This document shows positions 1-7,874 of a stretch of DNA of 14,760 nucleotides, piece after piece; position 1 is the stretch's first letter; every line of letters starts with the position of its first letter. Under the pieces are notes generated by a model. It did no database searches, was not told where the DNA came from, and saw only the letters and a program-made list of their open reading frames with translations. The position numbers were made by a program, and so were the translations under genes. Source of the DNA: an uncultured Bacteroidia bacterium (GTDB lineage: Bacteria; Bacteroidota; Bacteroidia; Bacteroidales; CAJPTX01); contig CALHZE010000216.1 of the NCBI GenBank assembly GCA_938040915.1, positions 1 to 14,760 of the forward strand, read 5' to 3'.

Positions 1-185
1 GCCCTTGTCGCAAGACGGCGAATGGTAGGAAATGATACTGTCCTACAAAAGACGAGAAGTTGAGAATGCATGAGTTACGGAAGATTTTTACATAGTTCGT
101 AACTAACTGGCATGTCGTTTTGTGTTCTTTTTACTATCTTTCGTATATAAATACAGTCTCCAATCTCAACCGTGTTATTTGAAAG

Positions 186-1880
186 ATGGGAAATGTCGTT
201 GCGCAAGAAGCGTCTGGTGGTCTTGTAGGGCAAGACCTAGGGACGTTGTTACACAAAGCACTAGACAGATACTGGGATCTCGTCGCATACTCTACTCATG
301 CCGGAGAGCACATGTACTATCGAGATATTGCGGCAAGTGTCATACAGCTCCACGAGCTGTTACGACAGGCGGGGATTGCGCCGGGCGACAAGGTGGCTTT
401 GCTCGGGCGCAATTCCCCCCAGTGGGCAACTGTGTATATCGCGGTGGTCTCTTACGGGGCGATCGTCGTCCCTATTTCTCATCATTTGCGCCCGAAGTTG
501 GTGTACCGCCTCTTGCAGCATTCGGGGGCGCGAGCGCTCTTCCTTTGCGACCACATTTGGGAGGAGCTCAATGAGTTTTATCTCTCTTACTTGCAGCTGA
601 TCGTCGGTTTCCACTCGTGGGAGGTCTTTCTCTGTAAGCGCGAGTGTCTGAAGTCGTGGCATTTTGTGCCGCCGACCCTTGCCACGACCCATAAGAAGGA
701 GCTCTTGAAACGTCTGAGCCATTGTGCGCCCCATCACCCCGACGACCCTGTGGTATTGATCTATACGGCCGGAACGACAGGTCTCCCAAAAGGAGTCTTG
801 TTGCCGGCACGGAGTCTGCTCTCTAATCTCTGTTATGCGGAGCGTGTGGTGCCGCTTGCCCCGCGCGATGCGGTAGTCTCTTATCTCCCGTTCTCTCATA
901 TCTATGGGCAGGTTTTTGACTTCTTGTATGGTTTTGTCTCAGGGGCTCACTTACACATTCTTTCGAGTGCACCGAGTTTGCGGCGGATGGCAGCTGCCTT
1001 TCGGCGCTATCATCCGAAATTGATATTGTTGTTCCCTGCTCTTTTTGCGCGTATCGTCAAGGAGATTCTCCCCACGTGGTGGAGTAAAGGGTGGGTGCTG
1101 TCGCTGCTCTCTACGTCGCTAGTAGGGGTGGGGCTACAGCTCTTTTTTCGGAGGCGTTTGGAACGTTTTTTTGGCGACAACTTCATCTCGGTAGTGGTGG
1201 GGGGATCGCATTTTAATCCGCAAATAGAGGAATTTTTACGGACTATCCATTTCCGTTACTCAATGGGTTATGGGCTTACGGAAAGTGGCTCTTTGGTGTC
1301 TTACAAGGCGCCGAATGTGGGGCTTTCGTTGTCAGTTGGTCAGGTCGTTGATGGGGTAGAGTTAGCGATTCGGAATTGTGATACCAATGGTGTGGGAAAC
1401 ATCTATATCAGGGGCGAGAACTTGATGTTGGGGTATCATACGCCGCTGGAGAAGGAGTATATTTCCGTCGATGGGCAGGGATGGTTTGACACAGGCGACC
1501 TTGGCTATTTAGACAAAAACCACTACCTTTACGTTAAGGGACGGAGTGCCAATGCCCTACCATTAGAGGGTGGGCGGCGTGCTTGTCCTGAGGAGTTAGA
1601 GAGCTTGATGAACACGATGCCTTACGTGCAAGAGTCTCTTTTGGTCGAACGGCAAGGAGAGCTCGTGATGTTAGTGCAGCCCTTGTGGTTAGAGGGGCGG
1701 CATCACCGTCTTTCGGAGGCGCAGCTCTTTTGGGAGATGGAGCGCAACCGAGATCGGCTAAATCGGCATGTCGGGGCAGAAGTGCGCGTGGCTCGTGTGG
1801 AGTTGCAGTATGACTCGTTTGAGATGACGGCTAAGCAGAGTGTGCGGCGTCAGTCTTACTTAGACGCGTCGCTTGAGTAG
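186..1880 (+). CDS. AMP-dependent acyl-CoA synthetase/ligase (long-chain fatty acid type)
   Basis: This 564-residue protein belongs to the ANL (adenylate-forming) superfamily. Family members activate a carboxylic acid with ATP to an acyl-AMP and then form the CoA thioester; a long-chain fatty acid is the likely substrate, by inference. Visible motifs are the phosphate-binding loop YTAGTTGLPKG (residues 193-203), the adenine-binding YGLTES (362-367), the ribose-binding TGD (436-438), the hinge region GRS (452-454), and a C-terminal MTAKQSVRR whose Lys550 is the candidate for the adenylation lysine. After the hinge arginine the usual GRxKE pattern is not kept (GRSANA). No signal peptide or membrane anchor is obvious, so it is probably cytoplasmic. 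ATG 186 is the first plausible start and gives a normal family length; no clear promoter is visible upstream. The next gene starts about 80 bases downstream. The exact substrate cannot be told from sequence alone. Confidence 0.9.
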   Translation: MGNVVAQEASGGLVGQDLGTLLHKALDRYWDLVAYSTHAGEHMYYRDIAASVIQLHELLRQAGIAPGDKVALLGRNSPQWATVYIAVVSYGAIVVPISHHLRPKLVYRLLQHSGARALFLCDHIWEELNEFYLSYLQLIVGFHSWEVFLCKRECLKSWHFVPPTLATTHKKELLKRLSHCAPHHPDDPVVLIYTAGTTGLPKGVLLPARSLLSNLCYAERVVPLAPRDAVVSYLPFSHIYGQVFDFLYGFVSGAHLHILSSAPSLRRMAAAFRRYHPKLILLFPALFARIVKEILPTWWSKGWVLSLLSTSLVGVGLQLFFRRRLERFFGDNFISVVVGGSHFNPQIEEFLRTIHFRYSMGYGLTESGSLVSYKAPNVGLSLSVGQVVDGVELAIRNCDTNGVGNIYIRGENLMLGYHTPLEKEYISVDGQGWFDTGDLGYLDKNHYLYVKGRSANALPLEGGRRACPEELESLMNTMPYVQESLLVERQGELVMLVQPLWLEGRHHRLSEAQLFWEMERNRDRLNRHVGAEVRVARVELQYDSFEMTAKQSVRRQSYLDASLE

Positions 1881-1959
1881 GAGTCGTGTGTAGAGAGAGA
1901 AGGGGGGCGCGACACGAGCTCGGATGAAGAGAGATTTAATCGTTAACTTGTACAGAGAA

Positions 1960-3087
1960 ATGAGAATAGGGAAAAAATTGTTATTGATGCTCTGCGCCTC
2001 TAGTCTGTGTGCTGGGGTTGCGTATGGGCAAGCACCGACGTTGGGACCGGGGGAAGGTAATGATGCTTATTACCCATCTCCTTCAAACGATGGGTATCAG
2101 CGTGTAGATAAGATTACAACAGACCCGAATATCGTGTATATGACTCTCGGTCAGAAGAGTACGTTCTGGGTTGTTGCTAATTACACTGAAAACCCAACCG
2201 TTGATCACAATAATGTGAACCTTACCGGTCTGGCGGCGAAATGGAAGTGGGAGTTTCATGATGCGGTGAATACAGGCGCAAAGTTTGAGTTTGCCAATTC
2301 GTATACAGGTGGGACAGTAACTGCTGGGTTGAATAAAATGACGATTCAAACTAAAGCTCCTGCGGCTGTCGGGGATGAAGCTATTGTGATGGTGACAGAA
2401 GAGGGGACGTGTACCGGTGGCGCATCTTCTAACTTTAAGATAGTGCTTACAGGAAAGCCATCTCTTAAAATAACGGCAGCTACTGTCGATGGCACTATCA
2501 ATGGGGTAGAGAAAGATGTTACAACAGGAATGGGTATTCACACTCAAATTGAAAACTCTAAGGGGTTCGAAATTGAAACGTGTGATGCTGCGACTGTGCA
2601 GGGTAAGACACTTGCTATTACAGTGGCGTCTGTAGAGCAAGGAGCACCCGCTGCGCTTCAAAAATATGCGTTCTCTATTAAGGAATCGGAGTATCGTCAT
2701 ACTAAGGGCGTTACTACTCAAGTGGCTCCAACTAACGTTTCCGATAAAATAGATCACACGACTGCTGTGGGAGGTATGGCGGCTGTTGCTACAGGTGGTA
2801 CTACCTTCAATATCACGCTTCCTACCCCAATCACGCTTGCTCCCACAGAAGATTACGTGGATTATGTGTATTACCTCAGTAATTCTTTGAACTCGACAGA
2901 TCCTGCCAAGCAGGGGGTCGTTTCTGCAATATCGCAACGTTCTGAGATCGTAACTCCAGGAACTGCTCCGAATTATGCAGATCACACGTTCTACCCTTAT
3001 ACGAAAACGGATGGGTATTATGTCCGAGTACGAGTGAAAGCAACTCCTGCTACTGGTCCTGTTTACTTCATACCCTATATCAACTAG
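1960..3087 (+). CDS. Secreted protein of unknown function, possibly Ig/PKD-like folds
   Basis: I do not recognise this gene. From ATG 1960 it encodes 375 residues with a classic signal peptide: basic start MRIGKK, a hydrophobic core, and probable cleavage after AYG before Gln24. ATG 1924 in the same frame would add 12 residues and give an awkward 18-residue n-region, so 1960 is preferred, although 1924 cannot be excluded. The mature part is rich in Thr, Ala, Val and Gly with alternating hydrophobic stretches, suggesting beta-sandwich folds. A segment with WKWEF followed by TVTAGLNKMTIQTKAP and VTEEGTC resembles the PKD-like modules common in secreted Bacteroidota proteins (weak inference). 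No CTD-type secretion tail or lipobox is visible, so it may stay in the periplasm or be surface-associated by other means. Its base composition is lower in G+C than its neighbours. A strong terminator follows 12 bases after the stop, so it is transcriptionally separated from the next gene. Confidence 0.8.
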   Translation: MRIGKKLLLMLCASSLCAGVAYGQAPTLGPGEGNDAYYPSPSNDGYQRVDKITTDPNIVYMTLGQKSTFWVVANYTENPTVDHNNVNLTGLAAKWKWEFHDAVNTGAKFEFANSYTGGTVTAGLNKMTIQTKAPAAVGDEAIVMVTEEGTCTGGASSNFKIVLTGKPSLKITAATVDGTINGVEKDVTTGMGIHTQIENSKGFEIETCDAATVQGKTLAITVASVEQGAPAALQKYAFSIKESEYRHTKGVTTQVAPTNVSDKIDHTTAVGGMAAVATGGTTFNITLPTPITLAPTEDYVDYVYYLSNSLNSTDPAKQGVVSAISQRSEIVTPGTAPNYADHTFYPYTKTDGYYVRVRVKATPATGPVYFIPYIN

Positions 3088-3099
3088 TTTAGCTTTTAC

Positions 3100-3144
3100 G
3101 GGACGTGTGGTTGTCACTTTGGCGGCAGCCACACGCTCCCTTTT
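3100..3144 (+). terminator. Intrinsic terminator after the secreted-protein gene
   Basis: The arms 3100-3113 and 3126-3140 form 14 base pairs, including one T-G pair, with a single bulged C at 3136 and a 12-base loop. The 3' arm is followed at once by TTTT (3141-3144). It lies 12 bases past the stop at 3087 and matches the form of a factor-independent terminator on the + strand. Confidence 0.8.
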
Positions 3145-3147
3145 GTC

Positions 3148-3155
3148 TATCTTTG
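3148..3155 (+). promoter_or_regulatory. Bacteroidota -7 promoter element for the type IX cargo operon
   Basis: TATCTTTG matches the Bacteroidota primary-sigma -7 consensus TAnnTTTG exactly. It lies 29 bases before ATG 3185 and just after the terminator's T run. The only TTTG upstream that could be a -33 element (3118-3121) is 26 bases away, longer than usual, and sits in the terminator loop. The -7 match is seen; promoter activity is inferred. Confidence 0.5.
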
Positions 3156-3184
3156 TGCACTAGACGCCTGTGTTAAGACAATCG

Positions 3185-4429
3185 ATGACACTAACCAACC
3201 CACTCAGAATACTAGCGAACCGTGTGCTCGCACGGGCGAGTTGGCTATTGTTATGCTTACTACTCTTGCCGCTTGTCTCAGAGGCAAAGTCTGCCCCGCG
3301 GCAGCGACGATTGCCCCGTTTCGAAGCGCCGAAGGCGGGCGCGCCCCAAGAGAAGCTCCCGAGTGTCTGCTATGGCGACTCGCTCAAGTATGGCGTCAGG
3401 GGCGACAACGGTCATTCTCTTTTTTTGTGGTCGGTGTATACCTTTCTCTCCAACGGGACGCGTGTGGATGTGCGCCTAGAGGATGTCGCCGAGCTTAACC
3501 CACGAGGCGATAGCGTGACTATCAAGTGGCGCGACCGAAACGACGCTAATATCGGGGGCATTTACACTATCGAGATTATGGAACGCTCGGCGTGTGGTTT
3601 TGGGCTTCCGTATAAGACAGACGTGCTGGTGAACACCTCTGACATGGTGAGACCACGCGAGGTCGTCGAGTTTTGTGACAACCAAGATTCGTGTCTTATT
3701 GACCTCTCTACCCTCCCCTCCTTTAATAACTCTACCCGCCTCTATCTCCACCCCTCTACGACTCCTCTCCCCTCCCCTACCTTTTATGTCAACGATACTA
3801 TCACGCGACGCGTGCGTTACTATACCTCAGATTATGCGTGTGCCTTTGGTGCGGTGAAGGCCGTCGCAAAGCCAGCACCTAAGTTTGACCTCGGGCGCGA
3901 CACCGTGCTCAAGGAGAACGAAGATCTCTTTATTGATGTCTATAATGCCCATTATGCCCGCTATGATTGGGAGACTGATAACCAGAACACGGAGTGGTGG
4001 GCGATGGTTTCTCCCTACACCTCGTCGATTACGGTGAGAGGGTACGAGGGCGATCAGCATATCCGTCTCACCGTGACGTCGGAAAATGGGTGTGCCGTCA
4101 CCGACTCTATTCAGATACGGGCGGTCAGCGAGACGCTACTTCGCATCCCAGCGGCTTTTACCCCCAATGGTGATGGCATTAACGACACGTGGGTGTTGGC
4201 TCTTGACCCCAACGTCCGTTTTCCCTCGTCTATCCCCGAGGTGTTGGAAGTGCGGATCTATGACCGTACGGGGTCGCTCGTCTGGTACTCTAACGATGAC
4301 TACGAACCGTGGAACGGGATCGATATGTATGGGCGAGCTCTCCCTGTAGACTCTTACCATTACGAGGTTATCTACATAGAGGATAATACCCAACGAACGG
4401 CGCGAGGCGCGGTAACTATAGTTCGTTAG
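3185..4429 (+). CDS. Secreted protein with gliding-motility-type (type B) C-terminal domain, type IX secretion cargo
   Basis: This 414-residue protein has an N-terminal signal peptide (a leucine-rich core at about residues 20-31, probable cleavage after SEA at residue 34), a central region of probable Ig/PKD-like beta domains (about 50-315, with paired cysteines and WxW-type strands), and a C-terminal CHU_C/TIGR04131-type domain (about 320-414). The hallmark FTPNGDGIND occupies residues 325-334, followed by VRIYDRTG and EPWNG. In this family the domain directs export by the type IX secretion system and commonly goes with a PorP/SprF-family partner, which is the next gene here, 17 bases downstream. 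A GTG at 3170 could add five residues, but ATG 3185 gives a normal signal peptide and leaves a sensible leader after the -7 element. P. gingivalis PorA is a known protein with this type of domain; whether this is its orthologue needs an alignment. The segment from about residue 173 to 200 is Ser/Thr/Pro/Leu-rich. Confidence 0.88.
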   Translation: MTLTNPLRILANRVLARASWLLLCLLLLPLVSEAKSAPRQRRLPRFEAPKAGAPQEKLPSVCYGDSLKYGVRGDNGHSLFLWSVYTFLSNGTRVDVRLEDVAELNPRGDSVTIKWRDRNDANIGGIYTIEIMERSACGFGLPYKTDVLVNTSDMVRPREVVEFCDNQDSCLIDLSTLPSFNNSTRLYLHPSTTPLPSPTFYVNDTITRRVRYYTSDYACAFGAVKAVAKPAPKFDLGRDTVLKENEDLFIDVYNAHYARYDWETDNQNTEWWAMVSPYTSSITVRGYEGDQHIRLTVTSENGCAVTDSIQIRAVSETLLRIPAAFTPNGDGINDTWVLALDPNVRFPSSIPEVLEVRIYDRTGSLVWYSNDDYEPWNGIDMYGRALPVDSYHYEVIYIEDNTQRTARGAVTIVR

Positions 4430-4446
4430 ATGCGGGGGGAGCTGAC

Positions 4447-5460
4447 ATGCTAGATATGTGGAGAGTTACGGCACGCTACCTTCTGTTCGTTCTTGCGTTT
4501 CTTGTCCTGTGCCAAAAGAGTTTTGGGCAACAGCAGGGGATGTATAATCAGTACCTTACCAATCTCTACTACTTTAACCCCGCTTTTGCTGGAGTAGGGG
4601 GCTCGATGGAGTTCTCGCTCATGGCGCGTGAACAGTGGTTGGGGTATGCGGAGCGTCCGCGTACTTACTCTCTCAACTACCAAATGAACGTGCTTAATAA
4701 CCCGCTGCTGGGGCAAGATCTTGAGATGAAGAGTGTGCGTCGGGGCTCTAACGCTCGCAGTATGGGCGAGATCTTCGAAAAAGCAAGTATGGGGGCGGCG
4801 GGGACGATCTTTAGCGATATCAATGGGCGGGTACGCCGTACGGGGATACAGGCTGCCTACTCATACCAGATTTTGATGGGGGATTGGCTGGTGGCGGCTG
4901 GTCTTGGGGTCTCTTTTATGCAGTATAAGGTCAACGTCTTGCCTAAAGACCTCTTTGACCCGAATGTTGACGACCCGTTGATTGCTGCTGGTAAACCCAA
5001 TCAGGGTTATGCGCCAGACTTTAATGTCGGGGCAATGTGTTCTAATGGGACGATTTGGGGTGGGCTCTCGGTGAATGCCTTAATGCAGAACGCGTTGCAG
5101 TTTGGAACATACAACGAAAAGAACGCGTACAAGCAGTTGCGTCAGGTTTATGTCATGGGGGGGTATAACCTTACTTTACGCCCAGGGGTCGTTTTAGAAC
5201 CCTCCACACTTATTACGTTTAACAGCGCGTGGCAGTGGGGAGGCGATGTCTGTATGAAAATCGCTTACCAAGACCGTTTTTGGGGAGCTGTCGCTTATCG
5301 TACGCTTTCGGACATGATCTTGATGGCGGGGGTGCGTTATGGTCGCCTCTCTTTTTCTTATGCCTTTAGTTATACGATCGCGGGACCGCAGACGATAGGT
5401 CGCTATGGCACACACGAATTTGCAGTAGGTTTCCGCGTTACAGGCAAAAAGAAGAAGTAA
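4447..5460 (+). CDS. PorP/SprF family type IX secretion outer-membrane protein
   Basis: The product is 337 residues with a signal peptide (hydrophobic core about residues 10-22, probable cleavage after SFG at 27) and the family hallmark near the mature N-terminus, YNQYLTNLYYFNPAFAG (33-49). The rest is rich in Gly and aromatic residues with alternating strands, as expected for an outer-membrane beta-barrel, for example GAAGTIFSD, AAGLGVSFMQYKVN and the final FAVGFRVTGKKKK. PorP/SprF proteins act with the type IX machinery, and SprF-like members serve a particular type B cargo encoded beside them; the gene just upstream is such a cargo. The pair is very probably co-transcribed (17-base gap). 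The main T9SS porP lies next to porK-porN in P. gingivalis. Those genes are absent here, so this is more likely a cargo-specific paralogue. ATG 4447 is used; ATG 4456 is an equally workable start. Confidence 0.88.
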   Translation: MLDMWRVTARYLLFVLAFLVLCQKSFGQQQGMYNQYLTNLYYFNPAFAGVGGSMEFSLMAREQWLGYAERPRTYSLNYQMNVLNNPLLGQDLEMKSVRRGSNARSMGEIFEKASMGAAGTIFSDINGRVRRTGIQAAYSYQILMGDWLVAAGLGVSFMQYKVNVLPKDLFDPNVDDPLIAAGKPNQGYAPDFNVGAMCSNGTIWGGLSVNALMQNALQFGTYNEKNAYKQLRQVYVMGGYNLTLRPGVVLEPSTLITFNSAWQWGGDVCMKIAYQDRFWGAVAYRTLSDMILMAGVRYGRLSFSYAFSYTIAGPQTIGRYGTHEFAVGFRVTGKKKK

Positions 5461-5466
5461 TCTGGG

Positions 5467-5471
5467 GGAGG
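5467..5471 (+). promoter_or_regulatory. Shine-Dalgarno-like site supporting a TTG start for mutS2
   Basis: GGAGG lies within a purine-rich stretch, nine bases before TTG 5481. Strong Shine-Dalgarno sites are uncommon in Bacteroidota, so it is a useful argument for the non-ATG start. No ATG occurs in frame between the preceding stop and this codon. Confidence 0.5.
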
Positions 5472-5480
5472 GGTTGCCTG

Positions 5481-7874
5481 TTGTTTACTTTTCCACAAGA
5501 TTTTGAAGCACGCACGGGCTTTACCAGTGTCCGTGCGGAGGTAGGGACATATACTGTTACGCACGCCGCCCAAGAGCGAATCGCTGAAACGGGCTTTTCC
5601 ACAGACTATGAGGCGATAGCGCTTAACCTTGCGCACCTCAGAGAGTTAAAAACCTTTCTCCTTTTCCATTCGCTCAGCGAGGAGTATTTTGTCGACCTTG
5701 GTGAGGCGCTCTTAAAGCTTCGACAGTCAGACCGAGCCTTTATCGAGGACGAGGCAGCGAATCTTCGCACGCTCTTGCATTCTGTGCAGTATCTGCAGAC
5801 GCTTTGGGGTGAGGGGGTTGAGGTTCAGGCGCTCCACGCACTGGTTGCGGGCGTGTCACTCCCCGAGGATGTCTTGCGCGAGATAGACGCAATATTAGAC
5901 CGCACAGGTCACGTGAAAGACAATGCCTCGCCCGAGCTGCAGCGTATCCGTTCGCAACTTCGCGCTAAGGCGGGGCGAGTTTCTCACAAAATGGAAGAGC
6001 TTTTGGCTCGTTGCCAACGTGAGGGCTATTCGGATGCGAATGCGCAGGTGATGGTGCGTGACGGGCGGTTGGTGCTCCCGATTGCGGCACAACATAAGCG
6101 CCGTATCCCCTCGTTGCAATTGGGAAGCTCATCTACGGGGCAAACCCTCTTTGTCACCCCATACGAGGTGTTGGAGTTGGAAAATGAGCTCAAGGAGCTC
6201 GAGCAGGCAGAGATCGCCGAGGTAGCGCGCCTCTTGATGGCGTTGACCGACCGTTGCCGTCCCTTCTATTCGGAAATTGCCCAGTGTACCGAGCTTAGTG
6301 TCTCGGTGGATGTCTTGCGTGCGAAGGTGCTTTATGCCCTTGCAGTGGGTGGTGCAGCGCCGATCTTAACCCACGAACGCCGTCTGTTGCTCCGCGATGC
6401 CCAACACCCGCTTTTATTGAAACGCATGCAGCGGGAGGGCAAGAGCCCTGTGCCGCTGAACCTCGTGTTGGATGCCGCACAGCGTATTGTGGTTATCTCT
6501 GGTCCTAACGCGGGGGGAAAGTCGGTCGCGTTGCAGACGGTGGCGCTGGCGAGCTATATGCTCCAATCGGGGTTTCTGCCCCTAGTGAAAGAGAACAGTG
6601 AGATGTGTCTGTTTGATAACCTGCTCCTCGATATTGGCGATGCGCAGTCTATAGAGAACGACCTCTCTACGTATAGTTCGCACCTCCGAGCGATGAAGGC
6701 ATTTACCGAGCATGCGACCCCCACGACGCTCTTTCTCATTGATGAAATGGGCGCTGGGACAGAGCCTACCGCCGGAGGCGCAATTGCCGAGGCTATTTTG
6801 ACAAGCCTTTACGAGAGTGGAGCCTATGGCATTGTGACGACCCACTATGCGTGTCTTAAGAACTTAGCGACGCACACCGAGGCTATGCAGAATGCCTCCA
6901 TGCGCTATGATTTAGAACACTTTGCTCCGCAGTATTCGATTGACCTCGGCGCGCCGGGGAGTAGTTATGCCTTTGCCATTGCGCGTAAATTAGGGCTACG
7001 TCGAGAGCTGATTGAGCAGGCCGAGGCGCTTGCTGGTAAAGAGTATATCAGTTTAGAGGAGCAACTAAAACTCGTCATCGACGAGCGACGCGCATGGGAG
7101 GAAAAACAGCAAGAACTCGAGGCTCTACGTCAAGAGGTCATCTCGCTACGCACCAAGCTAGAGGAGGAACAAGCCTCACTTGCCGAACGCCGGCAGAAGA
7201 TCCTCGCCGAGGCACGCCAACAGGCACAGGCGATGTTGCGCGATTGTAACCGCACGATAGAGGAAACCATCAAGCTCATCCGTGAGAGCCATGCAGAGAA
7301 AGAGGCTACTAAGCGTGCACGCGAGGAACTCAAGTTTTATAAAGAGTTCGTTGATTTAGAAACCGTTGCTGCCGAACCAAAGAAAGAGACACCGGCGGTT
7401 GCCCCCGCTCCTTCGCTCTCGATTGGCGACACTGTGAAGCTCTTGGGTGGGAATAAGGGGCAGGTGGTCAACGTCAAAGGGGAAAAAGTGGTTGTAGCGG
7501 TCGGGCAGCTCATGACTACGGTCAACATCGCAGACGTCGAGGTCGTTAAGAATCAGCCTTCAGAACGACCTAAAACCCAAAGCAAGCAGACCGTTACGCC
7601 CCTGAGCTCGATGCGGCAACGCCGGCTAAACTTTTCGCCCTCGCTTGACATTCGAGGTATGCGGGGCGACGAGGCGATGGAACAGGTAAGGCAATACCTT
7701 GACGACGCCCAAATGTTTAACATCCCCTTTGTGAGTATCTTGCATGGTAAGGGGACGGGCATCCTCCGCCACCTCGTGCATGATTACCTCCGCCACGCCG
7801 CCTTCGTTGAGAGTTACACCAATACCTCGCCCACCTGTGCCGACGGTGGCATTACCGAGATCTATTTAAAATAG
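5481..7874 (+). CDS. mutS2: MutS2-family ATPase/endonuclease with Smr domain
   Basis: This is a full-length MutS2 of 797 residues. It opens with the family's typical start (FPQDFEARTGF) and continues with helical clamp regions. The MutS ATPase domain has Walker A GPNAGGKS at 341-348 and Walker B LFLIDEMGAGTEP with Asp421 and Glu422. A long charged coiled coil follows (about 520-625), then a KOW-like segment (LLGGNKGQVVNV) and a C-terminal Smr nuclease domain with LDIRG (722-726) and HGKGTG (755-760). MutS2 proteins lack the mismatch-binding domain of MutS; known roles in other bacteria are suppression of recombination and rescue of collided ribosomes. The start is TTG, because no ATG is available after the preceding stop. 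It lies 20 bases after the PorP/SprF-family gene and appears to be transcribed with it. Its end overlaps the convergent methyltransferase gene by 13 bases. Confidence 0.95.
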   Translation: MFTFPQDFEARTGFTSVRAEVGTYTVTHAAQERIAETGFSTDYEAIALNLAHLRELKTFLLFHSLSEEYFVDLGEALLKLRQSDRAFIEDEAANLRTLLHSVQYLQTLWGEGVEVQALHALVAGVSLPEDVLREIDAILDRTGHVKDNASPELQRIRSQLRAKAGRVSHKMEELLARCQREGYSDANAQVMVRDGRLVLPIAAQHKRRIPSLQLGSSSTGQTLFVTPYEVLELENELKELEQAEIAEVARLLMALTDRCRPFYSEIAQCTELSVSVDVLRAKVLYALAVGGAAPILTHERRLLLRDAQHPLLLKRMQREGKSPVPLNLVLDAAQRIVVISGPNAGGKSVALQTVALASYMLQSGFLPLVKENSEMCLFDNLLLDIGDAQSIENDLSTYSSHLRAMKAFTEHATPTTLFLIDEMGAGTEPTAGGAIAEAILTSLYESGAYGIVTTHYACLKNLATHTEAMQNASMRYDLEHFAPQYSIDLGAPGSSYAFAIARKLGLRRELIEQAEALAGKEYISLEEQLKLVIDERRAWEEKQQELEALRQEVISLRTKLEEEQASLAERRQKILAEARQQAQAMLRDCNRTIEETIKLIRESHAEKEATKRAREELKFYKEFVDLETVAAEPKKETPAVAPAPSLSIGDTVKLLGGNKGQVVNVKGEKVVVAVGQLMTTVNIADVEVVKNQPSERPKTQSKQTVTPLSSMRQRRLNFSPSLDIRGMRGDEAMEQVRQYLDDAQMFNIPFVSILHGKGTGILRHLVHDYLRHAAFVESYTNTSPTCADGGITEIYLK

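Noticed and set aside
119..142. Possible promoter ahead of the acyl-CoA ligase (TTTG at 119-122, TATCTTTC at 135-142)
   Set aside because: The -7 match lacks the final G and the spacing of 12 bases is too short for the Bacteroidota consensus.
1884..1917. Inverted repeat TCGTGT/ACACGA between the first two genes, considered as a terminator
   Set aside because: Only six paired bases around a 22-base loop and no T run.
2083..3132. Long open frame of 349 codons on the - strand across the secreted-protein gene
   Set aside because: It is antisense to a gene with a clear signal peptide, its product is rich in Arg, Ser, Cys and His with no family motif, and it would run through the terminator hairpin.
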